A stretch of DNA of 64,000 nt from SKZT01 sp964478625 (GCA_964478625.1 CAYZJH010000007.1:1-64000); one strand, 5' to 3'. Numbered from the stretch's first letter, positions 52,876 to 63,304 are shown. A program made the numbers and translations. Notes: generated by a model from the sequence alone, not told the origin.

Positions 52876-53537
52876 TCTGATAAATTTCCATTCGGCACAA
52901 AAGAATTATCTGAATTTTGAACGGCGAAAGTATTTCCCGATATTCTGTCCATTTTCCAATTCAAACCTCATGCCAAATAAGATTAGATCGATATTGAATA
53001 CCAAGGAACTTAAAAGTTCAAAGCTGATGATTCAGCTCAATCCCGCCAGTAAAAGCTCATAAAGCTATAGCCGTATGCTGTTTTTCCCGAAAAATCTGCG
53101 AAAAAAAATCACAGAGTATGTTTCTGTGTATCATAATTTTGTCCATCTGTCTCGTGATGGAAAAAACCATAAAAAGAAATCGTCCTGATATCACGTGATC
53201 TTGAAGTCCAAAAACTCCTCATCTGAATGTCTCATAATAGATTTTGAGACATGTGTGTATTATAGAACATAGGGAGGTTTTTAAAAGTGATTCAGAAAGG
53301 TTTTAAGGCTGATGGTCGTTATCTAAAAGGTAATAAATCCAAAGGGATCGGCGTTCAAGAGGAAAGAAGCTTTCTGATGTCGGGAGGGTAATCTTACCGC
53401 TGAAATGAAAATTTATTTGTTTGTGGGAATAATTCCATCGTAAATGAAGGCGGTGCGTTTTTGGTGAAGAATGTTTTTGAGTTAACCCTTGGGATTCTAT
53501 TTATCTAAATTCCAATCGGATCTTGTATTTTCCGTTT
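52876..53537. other. Long intergenic region upstream of rubrerythrin
   Basis: 662 bases. It contains an inverted repeat TGTCTCA-N10-TGAGACA (53228-53234 and 53245-53251), operator-like. A 34-codon reading on the plus strand follows at 53287-53391, starting GTG behind AGGGAGG. No larger gene is evident. The promoter of the rubrerythrin gene should lie here. Confidence 0.4.
53287..53391 (+). CDS. Possible 34-residue peptide
   Basis: GTG start with AGGGAGG 9 bases upstream; the peptide is rich in Gly and Lys and ends M-S-G-G. It follows the TGTCTCA inverted repeat. The good ribosome site is its only support. Confidence 0.3.
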   Translation: MIQKGFKADGRYLKGNKSKGIGVQEERSFLMSGG

Positions 53538-54641
53538 TTACTCCTGGGTCTGTTCTACTATCTGCTCATTTTCTTCAAGGTCCTGCGTAGTTGTATGATG
53601 ATTATACCAGGCTTTTAGAACGGCATGAAACAACGTGGCCAGCGGAATGGCGAAAAACAGCCCCCATATTCCCCACAACCCGCCAAAGATCAAAACAGCG
53701 GCGATTACCGCAACCGGATGTAAGTCCACAACTTCGGACAGGAGAATTGGAGCCAGAAGATTTCCGTCCAGGGCCTGAATTATCCCATAGGCAATAATGA
53801 CATAAACAAATTCTGTTCCCAATCCCCATTGAAAATAGGCAATCAACATAACCGGAAACAGCATTACGGTGGCGCCGATATAGGGGATTAATACCGAAAG
53901 ACCCGTAAAGAGAGCCAGTAACATTGAAAACTGCAATTTCAGGTATGTAAAGGTCGCATAGGTGGCTGCCCATACGATAGCAATCTCCCAGACTTTTCCC
54001 CTGACATAATTCAAAATCTGAGTGTTGACATCTCTCCATACTTCGGTTGCAAGTCCGCGATGCTCAGGAAGAAACCCGGTTATCCAGTTTAGGATCAGAA
54101 ACTTGTCTTTCAGAAAAAAGAAAACAAGAAGCGGTACCAATATCAGATAGACCAGTGCCATGATAAGTCCTCTGACTGAGGCCAGAGAAAGGGAAAGTAA
54201 TTGCTGAGCCAGCCCCATAAATTCAGAGGTGATAAATGCAAGTAAGTCTCTGATTTGATTGGCTGAGATGAAATCAGGATATTTTTCGGGAAGCAAAATC
54301 AGTTCTTTTTGGATGACTCCGACCATGATCGGAAATTGTTGGATCAACTGACCGATTTGCCGTGAAATAAGCGGAAGTAACCAGATAATCAGGAAAAAGA
54401 GGCAGGCAAGAAAAAACACAAATACCACAACAACCCCCACCATTCTGGGGATTTTCAATCGCTGAAGGCTGTTGACCATGCTGTCCAGCAAGTATGCAAT
54501 GACTATGGCTGCAAGCATGGGGGCCAGCATCTGACCCAGATAGAAAATAAATATAAATCCCAGAAGGAGCAAAAAACCCAGAATCACCATCTGGGGATCG
54601 GAAAAGCGTTTGTTCAGCCAATCCTTTAGAAAAGTAATCAT
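53538..54641 (-). CDS. AI-2E family transporter
   Basis: 367 residues with about seven to eight hydrophobic helices and the family's central and C-terminal G-A-T-V-M-L-F/L-I-P-Y-I-G motif. Such proteins (TqsA/PerM-like) export AI-2 or act as Na+/H+ or similar exporters; the substrate is open. The C-terminal tail is acidic. It stands alone on the minus strand. Confidence 0.88.
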   Translation of the reverse strand: MITFLKDWLNKRFSDPQMVILGFLLLLGFIFIFYLGQMLAPMLAAIVIAYLLDSMVNSLQRLKIPRMVGVVVVFVFFLACLFFLIIWLLPLISRQIGQLIQQFPIMVGVIQKELILLPEKYPDFISANQIRDLLAFITSEFMGLAQQLLSLSLASVRGLIMALVYLILVPLLVFFFLKDKFLILNWITGFLPEHRGLATEVWRDVNTQILNYVRGKVWEIAIVWAATYATFTYLKLQFSMLLALFTGLSVLIPYIGATVMLFPVMLIAYFQWGLGTEFVYVIIAYGIIQALDGNLLAPILLSEVVDLHPVAVIAAVLIFGGLWGIWGLFFAIPLATLFHAVLKAWYNHHTTTQDLEENEQIVEQTQE

Positions 54642-54723
54642 GTTTTGTGCAGTACAAATAAATTCAGAATTGATCTCAGTTCATTCAAAAAAATTCAGCT
54701 TTAATTAAATGATACGTTTTACC

Positions 54724-55050
54724 CTAAAAATCTCCCAGTGGTCTTTTGAAGGTATACCTTGCAGGATCAGCCATTAACCGCTCGAAAGCCTCGTCAGAAT
54801 TGTTTCCCAATGCCGAAAAAGGGAAGGACAAGATAAAGGCTCCCGTACCCACAATAAGACCGAGAATACCCAGTGGCCTTACAAGCGCAAGATCAAAAAC
54901 CATGGATTCAGCACTTCGTTCATCCGTTGGAAACCGTGCGAATTCCTCCTGGGCCGTGGCAACAGACCCAAAAGAGCCGACAACCAAACCGACCACAAGT
55001 AAAATAACCGATACCTTGAATAAAACGGAATTTTTAGATATCTGGTGCAT
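54724..55050 (-). CDS. Small exported or membrane protein
   Basis: 108 residues. A first hydrophobic helix (about 13-33, ending A-T-A) serves as signal peptide or anchor, and a second lies at 57-80. The C-terminal tail carries Y-T-F-K-R-P-L-G-D-F. Conserved-looking, but the function is not recognised. It is divergent from priA, with 168 bp between. Confidence 0.65.
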   Translation of the reverse strand: MHQISKNSVLFKVSVILLVVGLVVGSFGSVATAQEEFARFPTDERSAESMVFDLALVRPLGILGLIVGTGAFILSFPFSALGNNSDEAFERLMADPARYTFKRPLGDF

Positions 55051-55218
55051 GATTACCTCCTAATCAATTTGACTTTGATTATCATTGACCGTAGAGTTTT
55101 TATCCATATGCGGATTTACATGATTCAAAACCTAAAAAAGTTAAGTAATTGTGTCAAGAGAAATCAGCTGGATGTTATTCAATATAATGCAAAAATTCAG
55201 TAAGAAAAGTAACCGGTC

Positions 55219-57690
55219 ATGACTTCGTTCTCGGAATATCCTGATGCACACAATTATGTGGAGGTCGCCGCTGCTTTGCCGGTGCATGGTACTTATACCT
55301 ATTCGGTACCGGATCATCTCCGAACATCGGCGCTTTCCGGTAAAAGAGCCTTGGTCCCTTTCGGTTCCCGAAAAATTACCGCCTATATCTTAGGACCTGA
55401 TGGCCGTACGCCTGAAATACAGGTAAAACCAATCCTGGATATTTTAGATGAAACCCCCCTTTTCCCTCATAATATGATTCCATTTTTTAAATGGATGTCC
55501 CAATATTACAAATACCCCATAGGGGAGGTGATAAAAACAGCTTTGCCCGGAGGGTTAAACCTGTATGAATATAAAATTATTAAGATGACTATACAAGGAC
55601 AATATGCACTTGAACAGCAGTTGACGTCTCCGGAAGAAACAAAAATTCTTCAGACTTTATTTCGCTTAGGTAAACCTGCCGGTATCAACCAATTGGCCCG
55701 GTTGACAAAACAGACAATTTCACCGGTGATGATTCAGGCGATGGAGGATCATGGGTGGATTAAGAGCGGAAAAACACTTAGAGGTGGAACGACCCGGCAC
55801 CGGATGACAAAATATGTTTCACCTGCTGATTCACATCCTCTGGGAAAAGAAATCTCATTGGGACCAGTTAAAAAGAAATTGTTAGAGTGGGTTGAAGGTA
55901 TCCACGAAATTTCCATGGAGGCCTTAAAAGAGAAGTTTCCATCTGCCGATCGCCATGTGAAAGATCTTGAAAAAAAAGGCCTTTTATCCATTATGCTTAG
56001 AAAAGAATACCGTGATCCACTGGGGGCGCCGATTGCAAAGGATTGTCCACCGGAATTGAATCGGGAACAGAAGGATGTGGTTTCCAAAGTACTGGAAAAA
56101 ACAACGGGCCGGTTCAGTGCCTTTTTGCTGACAGGTGTAACCGGAAGCGGCAAAACGGAGGTTTACCTTCGTTTGGCGGCTGAAATCATTTCCATGAAAA
56201 GATCCGTCCTGGTCCTTGTCCCTGAAATCGCACTGATATCGCAAATGGTTCGCAGATTCAGGGCAAGGTTCGGAGATGACCTTGCTGTCTTACACAGCGG
56301 CTTGTCCGATGGCGAACGTTTCGACCAATGGGATCAAATTGCGTCAGGACAGGTTCATATCGCCATCGGTGCAAGATCGGCTGTCTTTGCTCCTTTTCAG
56401 AATCCAGGACTTATTATTGTGGACGAAGAACACGACACGTCATACAAACAAGAGACGAGATTCCGCTATAATGCCCGGGATCTGGCAGTAGTCAGGGCAA
56501 TGCAAAGTGAATGTATCGTAATTCTCGGCTCAGCCACTCCTTCCGTACAGTCCTATTACAATGTAAAAGCAGAAAAATTTCAGGAGCTTGTTTTAAAGCA
56601 TCGCATTGAAAAACGACCGCTTGCCAAAACAACCGTTGTGGATTTGCGGGTAAAACAAACCGGCAAAGGGTATAAACGGTTTATTACCCCTGAGTTATTC
56701 AAGGCTATGAAAGAAACGCTTGCCAAAAAAGAGCAGGTGCTGCTCTTTTTAAACCGGCGGGGGTTTGCTTCCTATCCTCTTTGTGCAACCTGCGGTGTTC
56801 CGCTAAGATGCAGAAATTGCGAAATCACACTGACATTGCACAAATCCGCCAATTCTTTTAAATGCCATTTTTGTGGATACTCCATGGCTTCCAATGCCGC
56901 TTGCCCTGAATGCGGTTCTCCCAATCTCATGCATCTAGGTTTGGGAACCGAGAAAGTGGAGGAGACAGTAAAATCGATGTTTCCTGAGGCCCGCACGGCC
57001 CGCATGGACCATGATACGACACGGCGAAAGGATGCTCTTATTAACATTCTGAAAGACCTGAAAAATCAAAAAATCGATATCCTGGTCGGAACTCAGATGG
57101 TGGCCAAAGGACATGATTTTCCAAACATCACTCTTGTGGGAATTATTTGTGCAGACTTGTCCTTAAATTTTCCGGATTTTCGAGCCGGAGAACGAACTTT
57201 TCAGGTTTTGACCCAGGTGGCGGGAAGAGCCGGAAGAGGCCAGATTCCGGGAGAGGTGATTCTTCAGACTTATAACCCGAATCATTTCAGCATTTTGGCG
57301 GCCAAAGACCAGGATTTTAAACGATTTTACAACCATGAAATCAATTTTCGAAAATCTCTGTCTTATCCACCCTTTTCCCGCCTGGTTCAGATATCTATTT
57401 CCGGAAAAGACAAAACCATGACCAGAGAATTTGCCGCTGATTTCGCCGATTTTATTAAAGATCTTCAACGCTCCGATCCACTGGGTGGAGATCATGTCAC
57501 CATTTTCGGCCCTATTGAAGCCCCGGTGGCAAAAATTGCCCAGAAATACCGGTGGCAAATTTTACTAAAAAGCCAAAAAGTCAAGCCCCTCCATGGGTTG
57601 TTAAATCGATTGGTGCATCAAAACAGCAATTGGTTAAACAACCGCAGGGTCAGAATAGCCATAGATGTTGACCCGTATTTTCTGCTTTAA
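55219..57690 (+). CDS. priA: Primosomal protein N' (replication restart helicase)
   Basis: 823 residues. An N-terminal DNA-binding domain (about 1-180) precedes the helicase core, with Walker A G-V-T-G-S-G-K-T-E, D-E-E-H and the later motif V-A-G-R-A-G-R-G. A zinc-binding region (C-A-T-C-G ... C-R-N-C ... C-H-F-C-G ... C-P-E-C-G) interrupts it. It reloads the replisome at stalled forks. Confidence 0.96.
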   Translation: MTSFSEYPDAHNYVEVAAALPVHGTYTYSVPDHLRTSALSGKRALVPFGSRKITAYILGPDGRTPEIQVKPILDILDETPLFPHNMIPFFKWMSQYYKYPIGEVIKTALPGGLNLYEYKIIKMTIQGQYALEQQLTSPEETKILQTLFRLGKPAGINQLARLTKQTISPVMIQAMEDHGWIKSGKTLRGGTTRHRMTKYVSPADSHPLGKEISLGPVKKKLLEWVEGIHEISMEALKEKFPSADRHVKDLEKKGLLSIMLRKEYRDPLGAPIAKDCPPELNREQKDVVSKVLEKTTGRFSAFLLTGVTGSGKTEVYLRLAAEIISMKRSVLVLVPEIALISQMVRRFRARFGDDLAVLHSGLSDGERFDQWDQIASGQVHIAIGARSAVFAPFQNPGLIIVDEEHDTSYKQETRFRYNARDLAVVRAMQSECIVILGSATPSVQSYYNVKAEKFQELVLKHRIEKRPLAKTTVVDLRVKQTGKGYKRFITPELFKAMKETLAKKEQVLLFLNRRGFASYPLCATCGVPLRCRNCEITLTLHKSANSFKCHFCGYSMASNAACPECGSPNLMHLGLGTEKVEETVKSMFPEARTARMDHDTTRRKDALINILKDLKNQKIDILVGTQMVAKGHDFPNITLVGIICADLSLNFPDFRAGERTFQVLTQVAGRAGRGQIPGEVILQTYNPNHFSILAAKDQDFKRFYNHEINFRKSLSYPPFSRLVQISISGKDKTMTREFAADFADFIKDLQRSDPLGGDHVTIFGPIEAPVAKIAQKYRWQILLKSQKVKPLHGLLNRLVHQNSNWLNNRRVRIAIDVDPYFLL

Positions 57691-57705
57691 GAAAGGAATT
57701 CATGT

Positions 57706-58533
57706 ATGCCGTTGTCTATCATAGATATTTATAAGAACCTGTTGCCCAAAACCAATTGTGGTGAGTGTGGTTTTCGTACTTGTCTAGCATTTGCCGGTAT
57801 GGTCGTTTCCGAGCAACTGCCTTTGAAAAATTGTCCATATATTGGGCCTGATAAAATTGAGGAAGCGACTAAAGAACTTGAAAAACAATATTCCGAGGGT
57901 AAATGGACCCGTCGGGACATGGCTCAGGATGCCCTTCAATGGGCAAAAGAGCGTGCATCCTCACTGGAAATGAGCGATTTGCACAACCGCCTGGGCGGTA
58001 ACCTGCTGGATTCAGACGGTGAAAATATTTTGGAACTGCCATACTTTCAAGAATTCATTCATATCAGGCATGGAAATATTGTAAAAGCGGATGGTTCCCC
58101 ATTAACCCGATGGGAACAGGTATTTCTTTATAACCACATGGCCCAGGGGGGAACTAGCCGTCCGACCGGAAAATGGAAAGGATTGGTGGATTTTCCCAAT
58201 ACCGTATCCAAAATCAAGTCCATGAAAAAGCATGTGGAAGAACCCTTGATCCGGAGGTTTAGCGGTCAAGTTCAGGAGCTTATGGACCATGCCTTCACTT
58301 TCGGTGGCATGCCTGTTTCAGATGACGCTATAACAGCGGATGCAGCTATTCTTTTCAGCCCGCTTCCAAGGGTTCCTGTCCTGCTTCTGTTCTGGGATGA
58401 AAACCCTGATGATGGATATGGTGCGGAAGTCAAATTATTATTTGATGAAACCGTCATCGATCATCTGGATATTGAATCCATCATGTTTTTAAGTGAAAGA
58501 GTCAAGCAACTGTTGTTAGGTGAAATGGGTTGA
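57706..58533 (+). CDS. Iron-sulfur DUF3786 protein
   Basis: 275 residues. The N-terminal Fe-S motif N-C-G-E-C-G-F-R-T-C (17-27) and a later C-P-Y-I form the [4Fe-4S] domain found in corrinoid and CO-dehydrogenase-type proteins. A DUF3786 domain fills the rest (about 75-270). It starts 15 bp after the priA stop. The function is unknown, but such proteins are typical of anaerobes with corrinoid chemistry. Confidence 0.8.
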   Translation: MPLSIIDIYKNLLPKTNCGECGFRTCLAFAGMVVSEQLPLKNCPYIGPDKIEEATKELEKQYSEGKWTRRDMAQDALQWAKERASSLEMSDLHNRLGGNLLDSDGENILELPYFQEFIHIRHGNIVKADGSPLTRWEQVFLYNHMAQGGTSRPTGKWKGLVDFPNTVSKIKSMKKHVEEPLIRRFSGQVQELMDHAFTFGGMPVSDDAITADAAILFSPLPRVPVLLLFWDENPDDGYGAEVKLLFDETVIDHLDIESIMFLSERVKQLLLGEMG

Positions 58534-58590
58534 ATCGGGTTCATGGTTTTTTGAATTCGCATGATGTCTTCTGTATTTGAATGGTTTCGG

Positions 58591-59871
58591 TCAGGAACTT
58601 GAAAAACCAACCCGAAGCAACGACTCCCGGCTGATCATGCCTTTGAATTTACCTTCGGAATCCAGCACGGGCAACCGTTTGATCATTTTATCAGTCATCA
58701 AACGAATGGCTTCGTCAATTGTATCATTTTCCATAATTGTGATCGGATCCTTTTTCATCACCTCGCCGGCGGTTTTCGATCGCAGATGCCTGCTGAATTC
58801 TCTGTCTTGATGACCTTTTTGCCCAAAAGGCAATTTGCCGGCAAAATATTCCCAGATGCCCTTTTTACGATCTGAAAAAGCCATGAGAAGATTTCTGTCT
58901 GAGATCATCCCCAGAAAAAATCCGCTTTCATCCACCACCGCCACCCGTTGAATATCGTTGGAATCGATAATCCGAAGAACCTCTTCAACCGAAGTCTCAG
59001 CCAGAACCGTATGAACATCCCGCCTCATAATATCCGAAACATGTTTCAAATTTCCCACCAAAATATTTTGTTTCCGGATCGAATTCCAGTCCGGTGATTC
59101 ATTGGAAATGGTGCGGAAAATATCCATGCGGGACAGGATGCCTGTCAATTTCCCATGTTCATCAGTAACCGGCAACCGTTTGAGGTCTTTTTCCAGCATC
59201 ACATCGACCGCTCTGGTCAGCAATTCATTTTCCCCAATGCAGACCGCAGGGCTCATAATGTTTTGAGCCCTTTTGAGGGCAAGTGATTTCATGATCTCAT
59301 CAAGATGTTCTCTGTCCGATTCGGCTAAAAGCCCGAGTCTTGCAGGCATTCCGGCCCTGAATATCAAATCCCCCTGAGAAATGACTCCTTCCGGATGATT
59401 ATTTTTATCAACAACCGGAACACCGGTAAAGTTTGAGGAAAGCAAAAGTCGAACCACATCGCTGACCGGTGTAGATAATGAAACGCTTTTGGGATTTGGC
59501 GTCATCATATCTTTAACTTTGAGATGTCTGGGGATAATTTTTTTATGAGTTTTATGACAATGGATATTCATTTCATAAACAGCCATGATTCCTTCACTGA
59601 TCATCTCTTCCAGTTTTGGCAATATCAGGTCGGTCTGAGGGGAAGGCAGTATAATTTTAATCAGAATCGGCATGTTGAATGAGGCCACCACGATGCTTTG
59701 GGTTGCGATTTCACCGTTTTCGTAGCAACCTGCAATTCCTCGCATGACCATACAACGTGCTGCTATTTTCAATCCTTTGATATATTGGATAATCTGATCA
59801 TACAAAGGACTTTTCTCATAGCGGGCTTCTTCGTTGGTAAATATTTCAATTAACGTGTATTTGAGCGACAT
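58591..59871 (-). CDS. DUF190 and CBS-domain protein
   Basis: 426 residues from the ATG at 59871. Residues about 1-105 form a DUF190 domain, followed by four CBS domains in two pairs (R-D-V-M/V-K-D-M-M-T-P-N-P, I-M-S-P-A-V, I-M-R-R-D-V, V-M-K-K-D-P). CBS pairs sense adenosine nucleotides. It follows the universal stress protein gene by 17 bp and belongs to its operon with the antiporter. Confidence 0.85.
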   Translation of the reverse strand: MSLKYTLIEIFTNEEARYEKSPLYDQIIQYIKGLKIAARCMVMRGIAGCYENGEIATQSIVVASFNMPILIKIILPSPQTDLILPKLEEMISEGIMAVYEMNIHCHKTHKKIIPRHLKVKDMMTPNPKSVSLSTPVSDVVRLLLSSNFTGVPVVDKNNHPEGVISQGDLIFRAGMPARLGLLAESDREHLDEIMKSLALKRAQNIMSPAVCIGENELLTRAVDVMLEKDLKRLPVTDEHGKLTGILSRMDIFRTISNESPDWNSIRKQNILVGNLKHVSDIMRRDVHTVLAETSVEEVLRIIDSNDIQRVAVVDESGFFLGMISDRNLLMAFSDRKKGIWEYFAGKLPFGQKGHQDREFSRHLRSKTAGEVMKKDPITIMENDTIDEAIRLMTDKMIKRLPVLDSEGKFKGMISRESLLRVGFSSS

Positions 59872-59888
59872 GAATAGAGCCCTCCCTC

Positions 59889-60305
59889 TTATCTGACCAC
59901 AAGCACTGAACAATGGGCATCACACAATACCCGTTTTGCCACCGAGCCAAGCAACCATTTCTGCAAAAAGCCTTCCCCGCGATGTCCCATTACGATCATA
60001 TCGGCGGATTCTTCAACGGCCCCTCTCATAATCTGTTCCGCGGGGTGACCCACCAGGATGTCCAGGCGGGTTTCGATTCCCATGGCATCTGCTTTTTCTT
60101 TTAAGGATTTAAATCGTGATTGATAAAATTCCGTTGCACTATCTAAAACCGCTTGGGTTTCAACCGCCACGGGTGGTTCCGATGGTCTGGCAACAGACAA
60201 TACAACTATTTTTGCAGAGTATTTCCGGGCGATATCAAGGGCAAAGTTAAATGCTTTTTCAGACCTCATGGAACCATCAAATGCCACAAGAATTGTTTTG
60301 ATCAT
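59889..60305 (-). CDS. Universal stress protein
   Basis: 138 residues, UspA fold, with the ATP-binding motif G-H-R-G-E-G ... G-S-V-A (G-x2-G-x9-G-S/T) near residue 110. The start codon overlaps the stop of the antiporter gene by one base (TAATG), so the two are coupled. It may bind ATP and regulate the antiporter. Confidence 0.9.
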   Translation of the reverse strand: MIKTILVAFDGSMRSEKAFNFALDIARKYSAKIVVLSVARPSEPPVAVETQAVLDSATEFYQSRFKSLKEKADAMGIETRLDILVGHPAEQIMRGAVEESADMIVMGHRGEGFLQKWLLGSVAKRVLCDAHCSVLVVR

Positions 60306-61522
60306 TATTGTTCTCCTTTCATCACCGGTATATTCTTTGTTGCGTCAGATTGAGAAAGAAACTTTTTTTTCGGCTTTGGTAAAAGATGCCAGGGCAGGAA
60401 AAAAGCATTGGCAATCAGTGTTGGAATAACCGCACTTCCAACCACTGCCGCTATCAGAAAAGAGTACTGGTCTGTATCGATAATATCATGGGAGAGTCCG
60501 AATAGTGCAGAAATACTTCCGAAGGTCAAACCGGTGGACATGAGAAGGGTAGTGTACATGCCCTCCCTTCCGGGGCTTTTGAATAATTTTGTAACCGGAT
60601 AAACACAACTGAACTTGGTTGCCATTTTTCCGAGCAAAAGGATAATAAAAATACCCGGAGCTGCAATGAGCGTCTGGACAGATACGAAAGATCCTGCGCG
60701 AATAAAATAAAAAGGGGTTAAAAAACCGAATGTAAGTGTTCTTAATCGCCTGATTAGAAAATGGTCTTTTCCCACCGTCCCGGCCAATACCATCCCAATC
60801 ATATAGGCTGGAAGCACGGCTTCGCTTTCAGCCCAAACAGCCAACCCACCCATTCCAAAAAGGAATAAGAGCAAATACTTAGTTTCCAGTTCCGAAGGTC
60901 GACCGCCATATCTCTTGAAAAATCGTGGTGTTAAATAGGGCAAGACTAAAAAAACGACAATACTGACACCGATAAAAATCAGGATTTTCTCTGTAAAGGG
61001 GGCAAAAATCAGGCCTAAAGCCAACACGGTTCCCAAATCGTTAATAAAACAGGCTGCCAGAACTGTTTTCCCAAAAGTAGTATTGTTCAGACCAGTCTCT
61101 AACATGACTGCATAAACAACCGCTACTGAAGTGGTGGAAAGGGCAATACCGGCCAGCCAACTGGCTTGCCAGTTCCATTGGAGAAGGTAATGGGCAATAA
61201 GCGCACAACCTAAAAATGGTGCAAAGAAACCGGCCAGACCGATTCCGGTCGCCTCCTTCCATTTTAATTTAAAAACCTCCGGATCCAATTCGGCTCCGGC
61301 AAGAAATGTCAGAATGATGGCACCGGTACCGGATAAAAATTTAATCCAGGGCTCGTTGACCCCCAATATCGTACTGCTGATTAATGCGCCGATCACCAAC
61401 TGAGCGACAGTTCCCACCACGATTTCAGACAAAGCAGTAGCAATCCGCAACCAAATGGAGATCAATGTGGCAATCAATGCCAATCCAATCCAAAGGGTTG
61501 CGAGAAACCAGGTCTCACCCAT
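60305..61522 (-). CDS. Kef/CPA2-type cation:proton antiporter
   Basis: 405 residues from ATG 61522 (GGAGG upstream), with about twelve hydrophobic helices. It has the Na_H_Exchanger-family segment S-T-T-S-V-A-V-V-Y and the conserved F-I-N-D-L-G-T-V (Asp in transport). It exchanges monovalent cations for protons. No RCK/TrkA domain is fused; the USP and CBS neighbours could take that part. Confidence 0.88.
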   Translation of the reverse strand: MGETWFLATLWIGLALIATLISIWLRIATALSEIVVGTVAQLVIGALISSTILGVNEPWIKFLSGTGAIILTFLAGAELDPEVFKLKWKEATGIGLAGFFAPFLGCALIAHYLLQWNWQASWLAGIALSTTSVAVVYAVMLETGLNNTTFGKTVLAACFINDLGTVLALGLIFAPFTEKILIFIGVSIVVFLVLPYLTPRFFKRYGGRPSELETKYLLLFLFGMGGLAVWAESEAVLPAYMIGMVLAGTVGKDHFLIRRLRTLTFGFLTPFYFIRAGSFVSVQTLIAAPGIFIILLLGKMATKFSCVYPVTKLFKSPGREGMYTTLLMSTGLTFGSISALFGLSHDIIDTDQYSFLIAAVVGSAVIPTLIANAFFLPWHLLPKPKKKFLSQSDATKNIPVMKGEQ

Positions 61523-61546
61523 GTTGTACCTCCACACATTTTCAGC

Positions 61547-63304
61547 CTACAAGGTTTCGGCCTGTTGTCGATACTCAATTAAGCTCGTGCTGATAGTATC
61601 CATAGCCGAAAGCTGATTGGAGAGTTTTGAAAGTGTATCCGTAACTTGTCGTTCATTCCGGCTTTTGAGGGAAATCGCACGGTTTAAGGCATCCCGGATA
61701 CCTGAAAGAGTCAGGTTCGTTTTCTCTTTCAAACTTCTGCGAAAGTCTTTTGTCGTGCTATCGATCCGGCGGATAAGGTCATAGCGTACCCGGCCGCAGT
61801 GGCTGTCAAAACGATCGGTAATGATGGATTTTATACGGTTTAAAATAATGGTTTTAGCAGCAAACATGGGCAGGGCAGACCGAATAGAAAGGTGAATAAA
61901 ATCAATAACGCCCGGCTCCTCTTTGAGAAGAAAATAAAAATCACTTTTTCTGGTGAGTTTTTCAACAGCCGTAAAAGGCTTTAAATTGATTTCAAAAATA
62001 TCGGAGGCCAGACGAACAATCCTTTCAATTGTATGATTGGTATGATTGGCCAGGTCAATGTAAATGCTTTCCAAATGTTCGGCGATTTTTTCCGACTCCT
62101 TGTTTCTGAAATTCGTAAAGATACCTCGAATTTCATTATAAACATAACTTTCCATTTCTTTCTCAAGCGTAATACTGCCTAATCCCGACGAAAGTTTGCT
62201 GGAAAATACCTTTTCCATTTCTTTCAACAAATTGGGGAGCGCCATCTTTTTAAATTTATCAATATCTTCATCCAGGGATTGAGAAAGCTTTTTCAGTTGA
62301 CCGTCTAAAATGAATTCTTTTTGATCATGTTCTTTTTCTAATTTTGCGGCCTCATTCTCAAACTTTTCGATTTTTTCCTTTAATTGACCTATGGATAGGT
62401 TTGCAGCTTCACGTTCAAGCTTGTACGCAATGGTTTCATCGGAAATATGACGGAGAAGGGATGAAATTATGGATATTAGAAAGGTTTTACCTTTATCATG
62501 GTATAAGAAATCTTTGAGTTTTTTTTCAAATGCTTTGAAACCTGACCTTTCTAATAGCTCAAAATCATTCTTTAATTTTCCTTGAAGCGCCTTTCGGGAT
62601 GACACCGGATAAATAAATAAACGTTTTCCCAAATGTTTGTGGATAATTTCTCCGGTAAACATAAGAGCTTCTGTTATGTCATTATCTTCTACCAAATCTG
62701 TTTTATTCAATACAAAAAAGAATTTATCCGCGTATTCCTGGATAGCATTCAAAAATGCCTGTTCGGATTCCCCTAATGGTGGGTCTGCGGTTACAATGAA
62801 AATTCCGGCATCCACATACGGTAAAAAGGCGTAGGCAACGTCTGTATTGTGTTTGAAAACCGAGCCGACTCCAGGAGTGTCAATGATTCGGACCCCATCT
62901 TTTAGGTAATCGGATGGATAAAAAACCTCCACTTCTTTGACTTGAAGTTTATTTTCAGGATTTTTTTTCTCTGTGACAAAATCCGGGATTTCCGATATGG
63001 AAATTTCCTGATTTTTGCCGTTAAGATATTTCACAACCGCTTTGGACACCTCTCCAAACCTCAGAATCGTAATGATGGAGGTTAACGGGATAATGGCTGT
63101 GGGAACGACTTCAGCACCTAAAAGGGCATTAATTAGGGTCGATTTGCCTCGTTTGAACTGACCCATGATGACGAGATTGAATTGACCTTGATTTAATTTT
63201 TCAGCCAATTCGTCAAGCCATTTTCTACGGTTGTCTCCAACAGTTTCTGAAATTTTGCCTATGATTTCATCAATACCATCGCGTATCAAAGCATATTGGC
63301 CCAT
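61547..63304 (-). CDS. Dynamin-like GTPase
   Basis: 585 residues. The GTPase domain has P-loop G-Q-F-K-R-G-K-S-T (about 48-56), G3 D-T-P-G-V-G and G4 N-K-T-D, as in bacterial dynamin-like proteins. Long coiled-coil helices (about 300-370, 520-585) follow, with a hydrophobic patch in between. It may remodel the inner membrane. It precedes the antiporter gene by 24 bp. AGAGGAG precedes the ATG, with a terminator-like hairpin at 63338-63368 in the leader. Confidence 0.9.
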   Translation of the reverse strand: MGQYALIRDGIDEIIGKISETVGDNRRKWLDELAEKLNQGQFNLVIMGQFKRGKSTLINALLGAEVVPTAIIPLTSIITILRFGEVSKAVVKYLNGKNQEISISEIPDFVTEKKNPENKLQVKEVEVFYPSDYLKDGVRIIDTPGVGSVFKHNTDVAYAFLPYVDAGIFIVTADPPLGESEQAFLNAIQEYADKFFFVLNKTDLVEDNDITEALMFTGEIIHKHLGKRLFIYPVSSRKALQGKLKNDFELLERSGFKAFEKKLKDFLYHDKGKTFLISIISSLLRHISDETIAYKLEREAANLSIGQLKEKIEKFENEAAKLEKEHDQKEFILDGQLKKLSQSLDEDIDKFKKMALPNLLKEMEKVFSSKLSSGLGSITLEKEMESYVYNEIRGIFTNFRNKESEKIAEHLESIYIDLANHTNHTIERIVRLASDIFEINLKPFTAVEKLTRKSDFYFLLKEEPGVIDFIHLSIRSALPMFAAKTIILNRIKSIITDRFDSHCGRVRYDLIRRIDSTTKDFRRSLKEKTNLTLSGIRDALNRAISLKSRNERQVTDTLSKLSNQLSAMDTISTSLIEYRQQAETL

